Source of the DNA: Dactylosporangium sp. AC04546 | GTDB taxonomy: Bacteria > Actinomycetota > Actinomycetes > Mycobacteriales > Micromonosporaceae | Length of the DNA: 64,000 nt | Direction of reading: 5' to 3' | NCBI RefSeq assembly: GCF_022095675.1 | Contig: NZ_JAHYSG010000044.1 | Span: 27,544 to 91,543, forward strand | Translations under genes and position numbers: made by a program | Shown here: positions 16,159 through 24,599 of the stretch, in pieces | Position numbering within the stretch: the first letter of the stretch is position 1 | Layout of the letters: the number at the start of each line of letters is the position of its first letter | Notes under the pieces: model-generated | What the model saw: the letters and a program-made list of their open reading frames with translations, nothing else | Told to the model about the DNA's origin: nothing | Database searches by the model: none

Positions 16159-18263
16159 GGCGGTCCATCCCTTCGCGACGTGGAAAAAGTATCCAACCAC
16201 GTCGAATGGTGATCCACAAGGGACGGTCGGCGCAGCCCGAGGTCGTCCAACCAGCGCAGAAGTTGGCGGTGGACCGCGGCCGGGCCGACCGGCGCACGGT
16301 CGTCGACCGGCCAGTCGGCGGGGTGGACGAGCACCGCCTCGGTCTGCCAGCCGCCGATCCCGCCGTGCGAGCCGACGAGCTCCTCGAAGGCGGCCACCTC
16401 CTCGGTGCCGCCGTCGACCCGGCTGACCAGCACCAGGTCGCCGACGTGCGCGGTGCGCTGGTGGGCGAGCAGGTCGGCGGCGGCGTGCGGCCCGTACGGC
16501 AGCAGCGGGTCGATCCCGTCGACCGTGCCGTCGCGCAGGCGGTGCCGGCCGGCGGCGCCGATCGCGACCGGGCCGTCGGTGGCGGAGTGCCCGACGACCA
16601 GTCCGATGCCGGGGTGCTTGGCCAGGCCGTCCACCAGCCCGGGCCGCCGCTCCTCGACCTGTTCGAGGTCGGCGCGGCCGGGGACGCCGGTGAGGTACAG
16701 CATCGCGAGGTTCCCCGACACGACGGTCACCACCTCGCCGCGCGGGCCGGCGGTCACCGGGCCGCATGAGCGGGTCTGGTTCGACACGCCGGCGAGCAGC
16801 GCGTTGGCCCGCCCCCAGTTCTCGTCGTTGGTGCCGCCCTCGACCGTGGCGGTGACCCCGCCGGCGAGGTCGTCGACGAGCCGTTCCAAGGTCACGCCGT
16901 ACCGCTGGGAGAACGTCGCCCCCTGGCTCTGCCCGTGGTCGGAGAGCACGACGATCTCGTACCGCCGCCCGGCCACCTTCGCCAGCCGGTGCAGGGTGCC
17001 GAGCACCCGGTCGAGTCCTTCGAGCGTCTGCATCGCCTCCGGCCGCAGCGGCCCGGCGTGGTGCGCGACCTCGTCGTAGTCGACGAAGTCGCAGAAGATC
17101 ACCGGCGTGCCCTTGCTCATCTGCTCGGCGATCAGCGAGACGTTGAGGTCGCGCAACAGCACGTTCGTGACCGCCCGCAGGGCGACGTACGCCGCCGTGC
17201 GCGGCACCCTGGGGTACACGTTGCGAAACCGCTGGCGGCGGGCCTGCTGGATCTCCTTGAGCATCTCGCCGACGGACAGCACGGTCGCGCGGGCGAAGCC
17301 GTAGGGGCTCGCGACGAAGGCCAGGTAGCCGCGCGCAGACCGGCCGGGCAGCGCGGCGTTGCTGAACGTGAGCAGGCTCGTGGGCGCGTCCCCGCTGAAC
17401 ACGTTGCTGATGCTGGCCCCGCCGTCGGCGAGCAGACCCCGGCCGGTCGAGATGCGGGCCTCGACGTCGGCGGCGTCCTTCGGGCGGTTGGTGACGACGA
17501 GGCGGGCCTGCTCCTTCTCGAACCACCGGAAGGCCGGGATCTGGCCCTCCGACCCGTGCAGGATGCCGGCCTGGCTGGCGGGGGTGGTCGCGGGCATCCC
17601 GGTGTGCCATTGCACCAGCGAGTGCGTGCCGGTGCGCAGCCACTTGCCGAGGTTGGGCAGGTTGCCGGCCTTGACCGCCCAGCTCAGCAGCGGCGCCGAC
17701 AGCCCGTCGACCTGCACGAAGAGCACGCCGGGCTCGGTCGGCGGCCGGTCGTCGTGCCGGCGGGCCATCTGGCGCAGCGCCTGGCCGAGGAAGACGTCCT
17801 CGCTCCCCGCGTCGGCGAGCCAGTTGACCAGCGCGGTGAGGATCGCGGCGACCCAGCTGGCGACCCAGGCGTCGACGAAGCTGCCGACGCTCACCCCCTC
17901 GGTGACCTGGAGGGCGGTGAACATGACGACGGCCTGGACGACGACGCCGAGCAGCAGCACCCCCAGCCCGCCGACGACCACCGCCACCCCGAGCAGCACC
18001 AGCCGCATGAGGGTGCCGATGACGGCGAGCACCACGGTGAGCTCGACGAGTGCCGCCGGGCCGCCGCTGGCCGTCACGCCGGGCAGCAGCCAGAAGGTGA
18101 CGGCGAGGACGGCGAAACTGGTGAGGCCGCTGCGCAGCAGGGACTTGCCCCAGGCGACGGTGAGCCGCCAGTCACGCAGCAGGTGAGCCCCGAAGCGGAC
18201 GCGCCGGGCCACGACGGAGGCCGCCAGGGCGCGCATCAGCTTGGGGCTCACCTTGGGGCGCAC
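16155..18263 (-). CDS. Membrane-anchored type I phosphodiesterase / alkaline-phosphatase-superfamily enzyme
   Basis: The 702-residue protein has an N-terminal cytosolic stretch, four or so TM helices between residues 45 and 150, and then a phosphodiesterase domain. Metal and nucleophile motifs are visible: LFVQVDGLS (metal Asp), TGMPATTPASQAGILHG (Thr nucleophile region), CDFVDYDEVAHHAG and VLSDHGQSQG (metal Asp/His). It should hydrolyse phosphodiesters or phosphonate-like esters at the membrane. The GTG at 18263 gives the full N-terminus; ATG 18237 is an alternative. It is coupled by ATGA overlap to a methyltransferase-like gene. Confidence 0.85.
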   Translation of the reverse strand: MRPKVSPKLMRALAASVVARRVRFGAHLLRDWRLTVAWGKSLLRSGLTSFAVLAVTFWLLPGVTASGGPAALVELTVVLAVIGTLMRLVLLGVAVVVGGLGVLLLGVVVQAVVMFTALQVTEGVSVGSFVDAWVASWVAAILTALVNWLADAGSEDVFLGQALRQMARRHDDRPPTEPGVLFVQVDGLSAPLLSWAVKAGNLPNLGKWLRTGTHSLVQWHTGMPATTPASQAGILHGSEGQIPAFRWFEKEQARLVVTNRPKDAADVEARISTGRGLLADGGASISNVFSGDAPTSLLTFSNAALPGRSARGYLAFVASPYGFARATVLSVGEMLKEIQQARRQRFRNVYPRVPRTAAYVALRAVTNVLLRDLNVSLIAEQMSKGTPVIFCDFVDYDEVAHHAGPLRPEAMQTLEGLDRVLGTLHRLAKVAGRRYEIVVLSDHGQSQGATFSQRYGVTLERLVDDLAGGVTATVEGGTNDENWGRANALLAGVSNQTRSCGPVTAGPRGEVVTVVSGNLAMLYLTGVPGRADLEQVEERRPGLVDGLAKHPGIGLVVGHSATDGPVAIGAAGRHRLRDGTVDGIDPLLPYGPHAAADLLAHQRTAHVGDLVLVSRVDGGTEEVAAFEELVGSHGGIGGWQTEAVLVHPADWPVDDRAPVGPAAVHRQLLRWLDDLGLRRPSLVDHHSTWLDTFSTSRRDGPP

Positions 18264-18295
18264 CGCCCAAGATTACGTCTACCTGGCCGGATGCC

Positions 18296-18341
18296 CTGAT
18301 CACCGCGAGGGTGACCCGAGCCGCACGGACAGGGTGATCAG
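18296..18341. terminator. Inverted repeat CTGATCACC...GGTGATCAG between two minus-strand genes
   Basis: Nine-base arms at 18296-18304 and 18333-18341 with a 28-base loop flank the gap between the 74-residue gene and the phosphodiesterase gene. The right arm includes the stop of the small gene. It could be a weak terminator or an operator; no U-tract is present. Confidence 0.3.
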
Positions 18342-18562
18342 ACGGGGCTGAGCTCGGCGGGAGCGGGCGGGGGCAGCGGCGCGGCGGCCAGCCCCAGCAG
18401 GTCGTTGACCGCCTCGGCGTACTGCTCCGCCGAGCGGACGGTCTCGACCGCGGCCGTCCAGCGCTCCCCGGGCCGGACCGGCCGGGACGCGGCGAGCCGC
18501 ATGCGGAGGGTCTTCAGCTCCGCGAGGTGGGTGTCGAGCAGGAGGATGATGTCGTGGTGCAT
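18338..18562 (-). CDS. Small hypothetical protein
   Basis: The 74-residue protein (starting MHHDIILLLDTHLAELKTLRMRLAA...) looks like two or three amphipathic helices with a proline/alanine-rich end, and I cannot assign a family. The ATG at 18562 is preceded by GGAGG seven bases upstream, which decides this start over longer readings. It is 74 bp downstream of the lysine-rich micropeptide and probably co-transcribed with it. Confidence 0.6.
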   Translation of the reverse strand: MHHDIILLLDTHLAELKTLRMRLAASRPVRPGERWTAAVETVRSAEQYAEAVNDLLGLAAAPLPPPAPAELSPV

Positions 18563-18636
18563 GGTGCGGCCTCCGGGCTGGGCACGGGGATGGGAGGCCG
18601 CCCCCGCGCGGTGCGCGCGAGGGCGGACACATCGAC

Positions 18637-18684
18637 CTACTTCTTCTTGTTCTTCTTCTTGCCCTTCTTCGACTTCTTCGCCAT
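18637..18684 (-). CDS. Lysine-rich 15-residue micropeptide
   Basis: The reading frame encodes MAKKSKKGKKKNKKK and stops with TAG. A strong ribosome site (AAGGAGG, spacing 6) precedes the ATG at 18684, which a chance poly-Lys frame would not be expected to have. Eleven of the fifteen residues are Lys, so the product is highly cationic and could bind RNA, DNA or polyphosphate. It is divergent from the CYTH-CHAD gene (90 bp between the starts), whose CHAD domain is a polyphosphate-binding fold; this neighbourhood is suggestive but not proof. It is too short for routine gene callers. Confidence 0.65.
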   Translation of the reverse strand: MAKKSKKGKKKNKKK

Positions 18685-18773
18685 GGGTGCCTCCTTCCCC
18701 CACTCACGGTAGCGATTTGTTTATCTTCCGTTCACGGTTTCGCCTGGCCTCGTTCACTGCAAAACTGGACCTC

Positions 18774-20279
18774 ATGGCCGGAAAACTGGAAGTGGAGCGC
18801 AAGTACGAGGTACCTGCCGACTTCGCGTTGCCGCCGCTCGCGGGGATCGGCGGGGTCGCGTCGGTCGGCGACGCCGACGACCTGCGCCTCGACGCCACCT
18901 ACTACGACACCGCGACGCTGCGGCTGGCCCGCGGGCGGGTGACGCTGCGCCGGCGCACCGGCGGCCACGACGCCGGCTGGCACCTCAAACGCCCGTCCGG
19001 CGGCGACCGCAGCGAGCTGCAGGTGCCCGCCTCCAGCAGCCGGCAGACCAAACCCCCGGCGGCCGTCACCGCCCAGGTCCGCGCGCTGTCGCGCGGCGAG
19101 GCGCTGCAGCCCGTCGCCCGGATCCGCACGCACCGCATCGAGCGGGCGCTGCGGGCCGCCGACGGCAGCACCGTCGCGCTGGTCGCCGAGGACAGCGTGA
19201 ACACCGAGTCGCTGCACGGCAGCCGGCCCGAGCGGCAGTGGCGGGAGCTGGAGATCGAGCTCGTCGACGGGTCCCGGTCGGCCCTCGACGACCTCGACGC
19301 CGCGCTGCGCGCCGCGGGCGCCCGGCCGGCGGCCAGCCCGTCGAAGCTGGCCCAGGCGCTCGGCGACGACTACCCGGCCGCCCCGCCGAGCCCGGCGAAG
19401 CCCTCACCCCTCGCGGTGTACCTGCGCGACCAGCGCGACGCGATCGTCGAGCACGACCCCGGGGCACGCGACGGCGAGGTCGAGTCGGTGCACAAGATGC
19501 GCGTCGCGACCCGGCGGCTGCGCTCGACCATCCGCTCGTTCGCCCCGCTGCTGCCGGCCGGCACCGACCTCGACGAGCTGCACGACGAGATCAAGTGGCT
19601 GACCGGCATCCTCGGCGAGGTCCGCGACGGCGACGTGATGGGCGAGCGGCTGACCGCCGAGGTCGCCGCGGAGCCGCCGGAGCTGGTCCTCGGGCCGGTC
19701 GCGGCGCGCATCCAGCAGTTCATGGCCGGGCGCGGCGCGGCGGCCCGCGAGCAGCTCATCGCGGGGCTCGACAGTCCGCGGTACACCAGCCTGCTCGTGC
19801 AGCTGGACGCCTTCGTCGACGCCGCCGCGGGGCAGCGGGTCACCCGCAAGCAGCTCATGCGCCGGGCCCACCGGGCGCTGCGGCGCGCCGACCGCCGGCT
19901 GGCCGCCGCCGGGCACACCCCGCAGGACCCGCCGGCGCTGCCGGGCCACGAGACCCGCGACGAGCGGCTGCACGAGGCGCGCAAGGCGTACAAGCGGGCG
20001 CGGTACGCGGCCGAGCTCGTCGCGCCCATCGCCGGCGCCAAGGCCACGAAGCTCGCCGACCGGCTCACCGACCTCCAGGACGTGCTCGGCGCCCACCAGG
20101 ACTCGATCGTGACCGGCGAGCTGCTGCGCCAGCTGGCGGTGCAGGCCTACGCGGCCGGCGAGAACGCGTTCACGTTCGGGCTGCTGCACGCCCGCCAGCA
20201 CGAGCACGGCCTGCTCGTCCTGAACGACCTGCCGAGGGTCCGCCGCCGGGCGGCGAAGGCGGCGCGCAAGCTCTACTAG
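18774..20279 (+). CDS. CYTH-CHAD domain protein, polyphosphate-associated
   Basis: The 501-residue protein joins a CYTH domain (residues 1-195; start motif KLEVERKYEV, ExExK, then RVTLRRRTGG and HLKRPSG) to a CHAD domain (about 220-500) with repeated His/Arg helices (VHKMRVATRRLRSTIRSF, RRAHRALRRADRR, LHEARKAYKRARYAAEL). CYTH enzymes act on triphosphorylated substrates such as inorganic triphosphate, and CHAD binds polyphosphate granules. A role in polyphosphate metabolism is therefore expected from the families. The ATG at 18774 begins the ExExK motif correctly. Confidence 0.92.
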   Translation: MAGKLEVERKYEVPADFALPPLAGIGGVASVGDADDLRLDATYYDTATLRLARGRVTLRRRTGGHDAGWHLKRPSGGDRSELQVPASSSRQTKPPAAVTAQVRALSRGEALQPVARIRTHRIERALRAADGSTVALVAEDSVNTESLHGSRPERQWRELEIELVDGSRSALDDLDAALRAAGARPAASPSKLAQALGDDYPAAPPSPAKPSPLAVYLRDQRDAIVEHDPGARDGEVESVHKMRVATRRLRSTIRSFAPLLPAGTDLDELHDEIKWLTGILGEVRDGDVMGERLTAEVAAEPPELVLGPVAARIQQFMAGRGAAAREQLIAGLDSPRYTSLLVQLDAFVDAAAGQRVTRKQLMRRAHRALRRADRRLAAAGHTPQDPPALPGHETRDERLHEARKAYKRARYAAELVAPIAGAKATKLADRLTDLQDVLGAHQDSIVTGELLRQLAVQAYAAGENAFTFGLLHARQHEHGLLVLNDLPRVRRRAAKAARKLY

Positions 20280-20445
20280 ACCGGCGCCGGCTCGACGCGA
20301 GGGATCAACTCGGCGACCGGCCGGCGGTCGCCCGATCATCCTATGTGGACGCCCCGGATGGTCGAGCCGCCGCGCACATGACAACTGGTGCACGGGTTCG
20401 ATACTGTTCGAAGTTCCTCGCCCCTTCGGACCCCGGGTTGACCCA

Positions 20446-20802
20446 GTGCAACTGCAGCTCCACCTCGAAGCATCCGACGGCCACGCCGCGCCGGACATCG
20501 ACACACTCCTCTCGTTGCAGCAGTGGCTGGTCGGCGAGCCGGGGCTCGTCCAGTCCGAGATCGGGCTGACGAGCGAGGGGCGGCCGGGCGACCTCGGCGC
20601 CGCGGTGGAGATCATCAGCCTGGTGCTCGGGACCGGCCTGTCGGTCGGGCAGCTGGTGCTGGCGATCTCGAACTGGCGCCGTGCCCGCCCCAAGGCGCCG
20701 GCGGTCGTGCTCACCCGCACCGACCCCGACGGCGTCTCGGTGCGCATCGAGTCGTCCGACCCCGAGGCGGTCGCGGCCGCGGCCCGGGCGCTCGACGGCT
20801 GA
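20446..20802 (+). CDS. EACC1-like effector-associated component
   Basis: The 118-residue protein matches the layout of effector-associated constant component 1: an N-terminal beta-rich part (VQLQLHLEASDG..., DIDTLLSLQQWLVGEPGL), a central hydrophobic helix (AAVEIISLVLGTGLSVGQLVLAI), a basic NWRRARPKAP turn and a C-terminal ferredoxin-like strand set (AVVLTRTDPDGVSVRIESSDPEAVAAAARAL). EACC1 genes are known mainly beside protease or other effectors in predicted conflict systems. It is the first gene of the caspase-SIR2 operon. The start is GTG with no clear ribosome site, possibly leaderless. Confidence 0.7.
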   Translation: MQLQLHLEASDGHAAPDIDTLLSLQQWLVGEPGLVQSEIGLTSEGRPGDLGAAVEIISLVLGTGLSVGQLVLAISNWRRARPKAPAVVLTRTDPDGVSVRIESSDPEAVAAAARALDG

Positions 20803-20812
20803 TGACGGATTC

Positions 20813-22090
20813 ATGGCGGAACTAGCCGATCCGCGCGCGTCGCGGGCCGTGCTGATCGGCAGCGCCCGCTACGGGGCGCTGCCCGAGGTGCCGGCCGTGA
20901 CCCGCAACCTCGCCGGGCTGAGCGGGGTGCTCGCCGACGCCGACCTGTGGGGCCTGGCGCCCGAGCACTGCACGGTGCTCGCCGACCACGACGACCCGCG
21001 GTTGGTCAGCCGGGAGCTGCGCCGGGCGGCCGACGAGGCCCAGCCGGAGGGCATGCTCGTCGTGTACTACGCCGGGCACGGCCTGGTCGACCCGGTCGAC
21101 GGCAGCCTGGTGCTCGCCCTGCGGGACACCGATCCGGCGGTACCGCACGAGGCCGGCCTGCCCTTCGAACACCTGCGGCGGGCGGTGGCCGGCAGCCGGG
21201 CCCGCCGGCGCCTGGTGATCCTCGACTGCTGCTACGCGGGCCGGGCCGCCGGGCACATGGCCGCCGGCGAGTCCGGCACCCAGGTCGTCGCCGACCAGGC
21301 CGGCACCGACGAGACCTGCCTGCTGGTCTCCGCCCCGCGCAACCGCACCGCCCAGGCCCCGCCCGGCGAGCCCTACACGGCGTTCACCGGCGAGCTGCTG
21401 CGCGTGCTGCGCGGCGGGCTGCCGGACCGCTCGGCCCTGCTCGACGTGCGCACGGTGTGGCGGGAGGTGACGGCGCGGCTGCGCGAGCGCGGGTTCGAGC
21501 TGCCCGAGCTGCGGGCCGGCAACGCCGGCGACGAGCTGGTGCTGGTGCGCAACGCGGCCCGCCACCACCGGGACCTGGTCGGCCGGATCGTGGTGGCGAC
21601 CGCGGCGGTCGACGACCGCGACCTGCGCCAGGCGGTGGTGCTCATCCTGCGCCACGAGCGGGCCCGGGGCGCGGTCGGCGTGCGGATCAACGCGCCGACC
21701 AGCGCACCGCTGCCGGCGGAGATCCCGAGCGGCTGGCGGCGGCTGCTCACTCCGCCAGCGGTGATCTTCGACGCCGGGCCGCTCAGCCGCGCCGAGGGGT
21801 TCATCGCGGTCGCCCGGCTGCGGCCCGACGTGGAGCCGCCGCTGCGGTACCGGATGGTCCGGGAACGGCTCGGGGTCGTCGAGCTGTCGGCCGAGCCGGA
21901 GCCGCTCACCCCCGTGATCGCCGGGCTGCGGCTGTACTCCGGCTACCTCGGCTGGGGTCCCGAGCAGCTCGAGGCCGACATCGACGGCGGGCTGCTGCTG
22001 CTCAGCGACGCCGACGTGCGGGAGGTGCTGTCCAGCCGGCCCCGGGAGCTGTGGACCACCCTGCACGCACGCGCACGAGGGGACGCCTGA
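20813..22090 (+). CDS. Caspase-like peptidase fused to an AlgH/YqgE-like domain
   Basis: The first 250 of 425 residues form a C14 caspase-like peptidase with catalytic His89 in VVYYAGHG and Cys140 in LVILDCCYAG, plus the downstream LLVSAPRNRTAQAPPGEPYTAFTGELL substrate-loop region. Residues 257-425 resemble AlgH/YqgE (UPF0301): GRIVVATAAVDDRDLRQAVVLILRHERARGAVGVRIN, then a G-P-L-S-R-A-E-G-F block and LRLYSGYLGWGPEQLEADIDGGLLLL. A caspase-AlgH fusion is an uncommon arrangement. It lies ten bases after the EACC1 gene and its stop overlaps the SIR2 ATG by one base. The likely role is a suicidal or regulatory protease released on infection or stress. Confidence 0.82.
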   Translation: MAELADPRASRAVLIGSARYGALPEVPAVTRNLAGLSGVLADADLWGLAPEHCTVLADHDDPRLVSRELRRAADEAQPEGMLVVYYAGHGLVDPVDGSLVLALRDTDPAVPHEAGLPFEHLRRAVAGSRARRRLVILDCCYAGRAAGHMAAGESGTQVVADQAGTDETCLLVSAPRNRTAQAPPGEPYTAFTGELLRVLRGGLPDRSALLDVRTVWREVTARLRERGFELPELRAGNAGDELVLVRNAARHHRDLVGRIVVATAAVDDRDLRQAVVLILRHERARGAVGVRINAPTSAPLPAEIPSGWRRLLTPPAVIFDAGPLSRAEGFIAVARLRPDVEPPLRYRMVRERLGVVELSAEPEPLTPVIAGLRLYSGYLGWGPEQLEADIDGGLLLLSDADVREVLSSRPRELWTTLHARARGDA

Positions 22091-24126
22091 TGACGCTGCT
22101 CGACGAGATCGCCGGCGCGATCGGCCACGGTGCGCAGATCACCCTGATCCTGGGCGCCGGGCTGACCCAGCCGGCGGTGCCCGGGCTCACCGGGATCGTC
22201 GAGCTCGCCGACCGGTACGCGGCCGGGCTCGGCGACGACGGCGAGCTCACCCAGGCGCTGCACCAGGCCCGGCAGGAGCTGGGCCCGCAGGCCGCGCCGA
22301 TCGAGGTGTACCTCGCGTACCGGCGGGTCTTCACCGCCCGCCGCTCCCCCGGCGAGTTCGACGTGGTCGCCCAGCAGGCGGTCCTGGCCGGCTACCGGGC
22401 GCCGGACCTGGCCACCACGCCGCTGGCCACGCACGGCATCTGGCAGCGGGTCGACCTGCGCCTCGGCGAGCGGGTCGAGAACAGCCTCGACTGGTGGGAG
22501 CTGCCGCCGGGCGTGCGGGCGGTGGGCCGGCTGCTGGCCTGGCGCCCCGACGAGTTCGGCAGCGGGGTCGTGCTCACCACCAACTTCGACCCGCTGGTCG
22601 AGGTCGCCGTCCGGCTCACCGGCCGCCAGGCGGTCAGCGTGCCGGTCGACGCGGCCGGCCGCCCCGACCGCCGTCCGGAGGGCGACGGGACGGTCCAGGT
22701 CTTCCATCTGCACGGGTTCTGGCGGCCGGTGAACGAGACCGACCGCTCGCCGATGCTGCACGACCCGGCACCGTCCGTCGAGTCGGCCGAGCCGTCCGAG
22801 GCGTCCCGCGCGATCGCCGAGCTGATCACCGGCGACCAGGTCGTCGTGGTCGGCTACAGCGGCTGGGACGACGTCGTCACGGGCGCGCTGCGCGCGGTCC
22901 GGGCGGTCCGGCCGGTCCGGGTGCTGTGGGCGCTGCAGGAGGACGCTCCCCCGCCGGACCTGGCCGCGCGCCTCGGCGACCTGGTCACGTTCTTCCCCGG
23001 CATCGACGCCGACGAGCTGTTCGCCCGCCTCGCCGACCGGCTCCAGGTGCCGGCGACCGTCCCGCGCCCCGACCCGCGCCGCCGGGTGCGGCACCTCGAC
23101 TGGGAGCGCGAGCTGTTCTCGCAGCCCGGCAACGTCGTCCCCGACGGCGTGCTGCCGCTGCTGCGCCAGCTCGAGCGGCGCTACGGCTGGGGCGTCGACT
23201 GGGCCGGCGACCCGCAGCCGCCGCGCCTGCTCTTCTGGCCGGTCCGGCTGCGGGGCCGCGCGTCGCTCATCAACGCCGTCCAGGCCCTCGGCGCCGCCGC
23301 GCTCAGCGAGCGGGGCGTGCGGGTCGTGGTCTGCCTCGACGACTTCGGTGTCACGGACCGCGCCGAGCTCGGCGCCGCGTTCGCGGCCGACCTGCGCCGC
23401 TGGATGCGCCGCGTCGACCCGGCCGCCGGCCCGGCGGTCGTCTCGCTGCACGACTACATCGAGGACTCGCACCGCGAACCCAGCCTGCTCCGCCCGACCG
23501 ACCCCTGGTCGGTGGCCCGGATCTTCTACGGCGAGCGCAACCCGTCGCTGTACAGCGTCCTGGCCGCGATCAAGGTCGTGCCGCACCTGGCCCTGCACGA
23601 CCTGGAGCAGAACGCGGCAGCCATCGTGCAGACGCTGCTGAGCAAGGACGCGAACCGCCTGCTGACCCCGCTGACGACGTGGGCGTACCTCCACCACCTT
23701 CTGGAGACGGAGCCGGCGGCCGAGGTGATGGCGTACGCCGGCAGCGACGAGCGACTGCTGTGGGAGCAGTTCCGGGAGCACTTCGGGCTGGGCGGCACAT
23801 TGCTGTACAACCCGTACATCCGGCACCTCACCAACGAGTCCCGGATGGTGCGCTGGTCGACGCCGGCGGAGCTGCGCGAGTACCTCGCCTCGACCCGGGA
23901 GCTGCCCGGCTGGGGCGAGGAGGGCGGATACGTGCACTGGCTGGTCCAGAACGCGTTCCTGCTGCCGCGCTACCTCACCCGCTCGCCGTTCCCGGAGCTC
24001 GGCGGCTACCGCCTGGACTCGTGGGTGGCCTTCGCGGCGGCCCTGGACAAGGGCGCCCCGGTGCTGGACCTGCTGGCCGCGGACGTCTCGGCCTTCTACC
24101 TGCCGCCCACGCCACCGGCACCGTGA
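22090..24126 (+). CDS. SIR2-like domain protein of a caspase-containing conflict operon
   Basis: The 678-residue protein begins with a SIR2/TIR-associated Rossmann domain: LILGAGLTQP (NAD-binding GAG), VLTTNFDPLVEVA (TxNxD), VFHLHGFW and VVVGYSGWDD. Residues from about 340 on form a large alpha/beta and helical domain I do not recognise (for example LFWPVRLRGRASLINAVQALG, VVVCLDDFGVTDRAEL). SIR2-like proteins in bacterial defence deplete NAD+; here the domain could be sensor or effector. Its ATG overlaps the caspase stop by one base, so the two must be co-produced. Confidence 0.8.
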   Translation: MTLLDEIAGAIGHGAQITLILGAGLTQPAVPGLTGIVELADRYAAGLGDDGELTQALHQARQELGPQAAPIEVYLAYRRVFTARRSPGEFDVVAQQAVLAGYRAPDLATTPLATHGIWQRVDLRLGERVENSLDWWELPPGVRAVGRLLAWRPDEFGSGVVLTTNFDPLVEVAVRLTGRQAVSVPVDAAGRPDRRPEGDGTVQVFHLHGFWRPVNETDRSPMLHDPAPSVESAEPSEASRAIAELITGDQVVVVGYSGWDDVVTGALRAVRAVRPVRVLWALQEDAPPPDLAARLGDLVTFFPGIDADELFARLADRLQVPATVPRPDPRRRVRHLDWERELFSQPGNVVPDGVLPLLRQLERRYGWGVDWAGDPQPPRLLFWPVRLRGRASLINAVQALGAAALSERGVRVVVCLDDFGVTDRAELGAAFAADLRRWMRRVDPAAGPAVVSLHDYIEDSHREPSLLRPTDPWSVARIFYGERNPSLYSVLAAIKVVPHLALHDLEQNAAAIVQTLLSKDANRLLTPLTTWAYLHHLLETEPAAEVMAYAGSDERLLWEQFREHFGLGGTLLYNPYIRHLTNESRMVRWSTPAELREYLASTRELPGWGEEGGYVHWLVQNAFLLPRYLTRSPFPELGGYRLDSWVAFAAALDKGAPVLDLLAADVSAFYLPPTPPAP

Positions 24127-24173
24127 CCCGGGTCCTTCGTCCGGTGCCAACCGGGCGAGCGGCGGGTAGCGTG

Positions 24174-24524
24174 ATGGGCATGACGGTGCAGGCGTTACGG
24201 GCCGGCGGTGGGGTCGACCGCTGCCTGACGCTGCTGGGCGAGGAGCTGACCGCGTACATCGCGGGCGCCACGAGCGTCGGCGAGTTCCAGCGGTGGCGGG
24301 CCGACCGACGGCACCGCCGCGAGATCGATGAGCGCCTCCGGGGCGCCGCCGACGTGGCCGAGACGTTCGCCCGGGCCAACCGCCTCGGCGCCGCCGCCGG
24401 CTGGCTGCGCGAGGTCGGCGCGGCCGGGGTAGCCGGCCGCTCCCCCGCCCGCCTGCTGCGCGAGGCGACCGGCGAGGCCGTCAAGCGCGTCGTCGACGCC
24501 GCCGAACGATTCACCCGGCGGTAA
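24174..24524 (+). CDS. Small helical protein with a ParS/MbcA (DUF2384)-like C-terminus
   Basis: The 116-residue protein is helical and basic. Its end, GWLREVGAAGVAGRSPARLLREATGEAVKRVVDAAERF, resembles the Xre/MbcA/ParS toxin-binding domain, in which a W-L, a G-R-[ST]-P and a following helix recur. No RES-type toxin gene follows, so it could be an orphan antitoxin or an unrelated helical protein. It starts 47 bp after the SIR2 gene and may ride on that operon. ATG 24180 is an alternative start. Confidence 0.5.
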   Translation: MGMTVQALRAGGGVDRCLTLLGEELTAYIAGATSVGEFQRWRADRRHRREIDERLRGAADVAETFARANRLGAAAGWLREVGAAGVAGRSPARLLREATGEAVKRVVDAAERFTRR

Positions 24525-24599
24525 CACCCTCCGCACCCGCGACCTGCTATGTATACGGGGTACGGGCGTGACACGCTGCTGGTATGCGGAGCGGCTCCC

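Noticed and set aside
20390..20410. GGTTCGA resembling a tRNA T-loop upstream of the EACC1 gene
   Set aside because: No flanking stems or acceptor sequence; more likely part of a promoter region.
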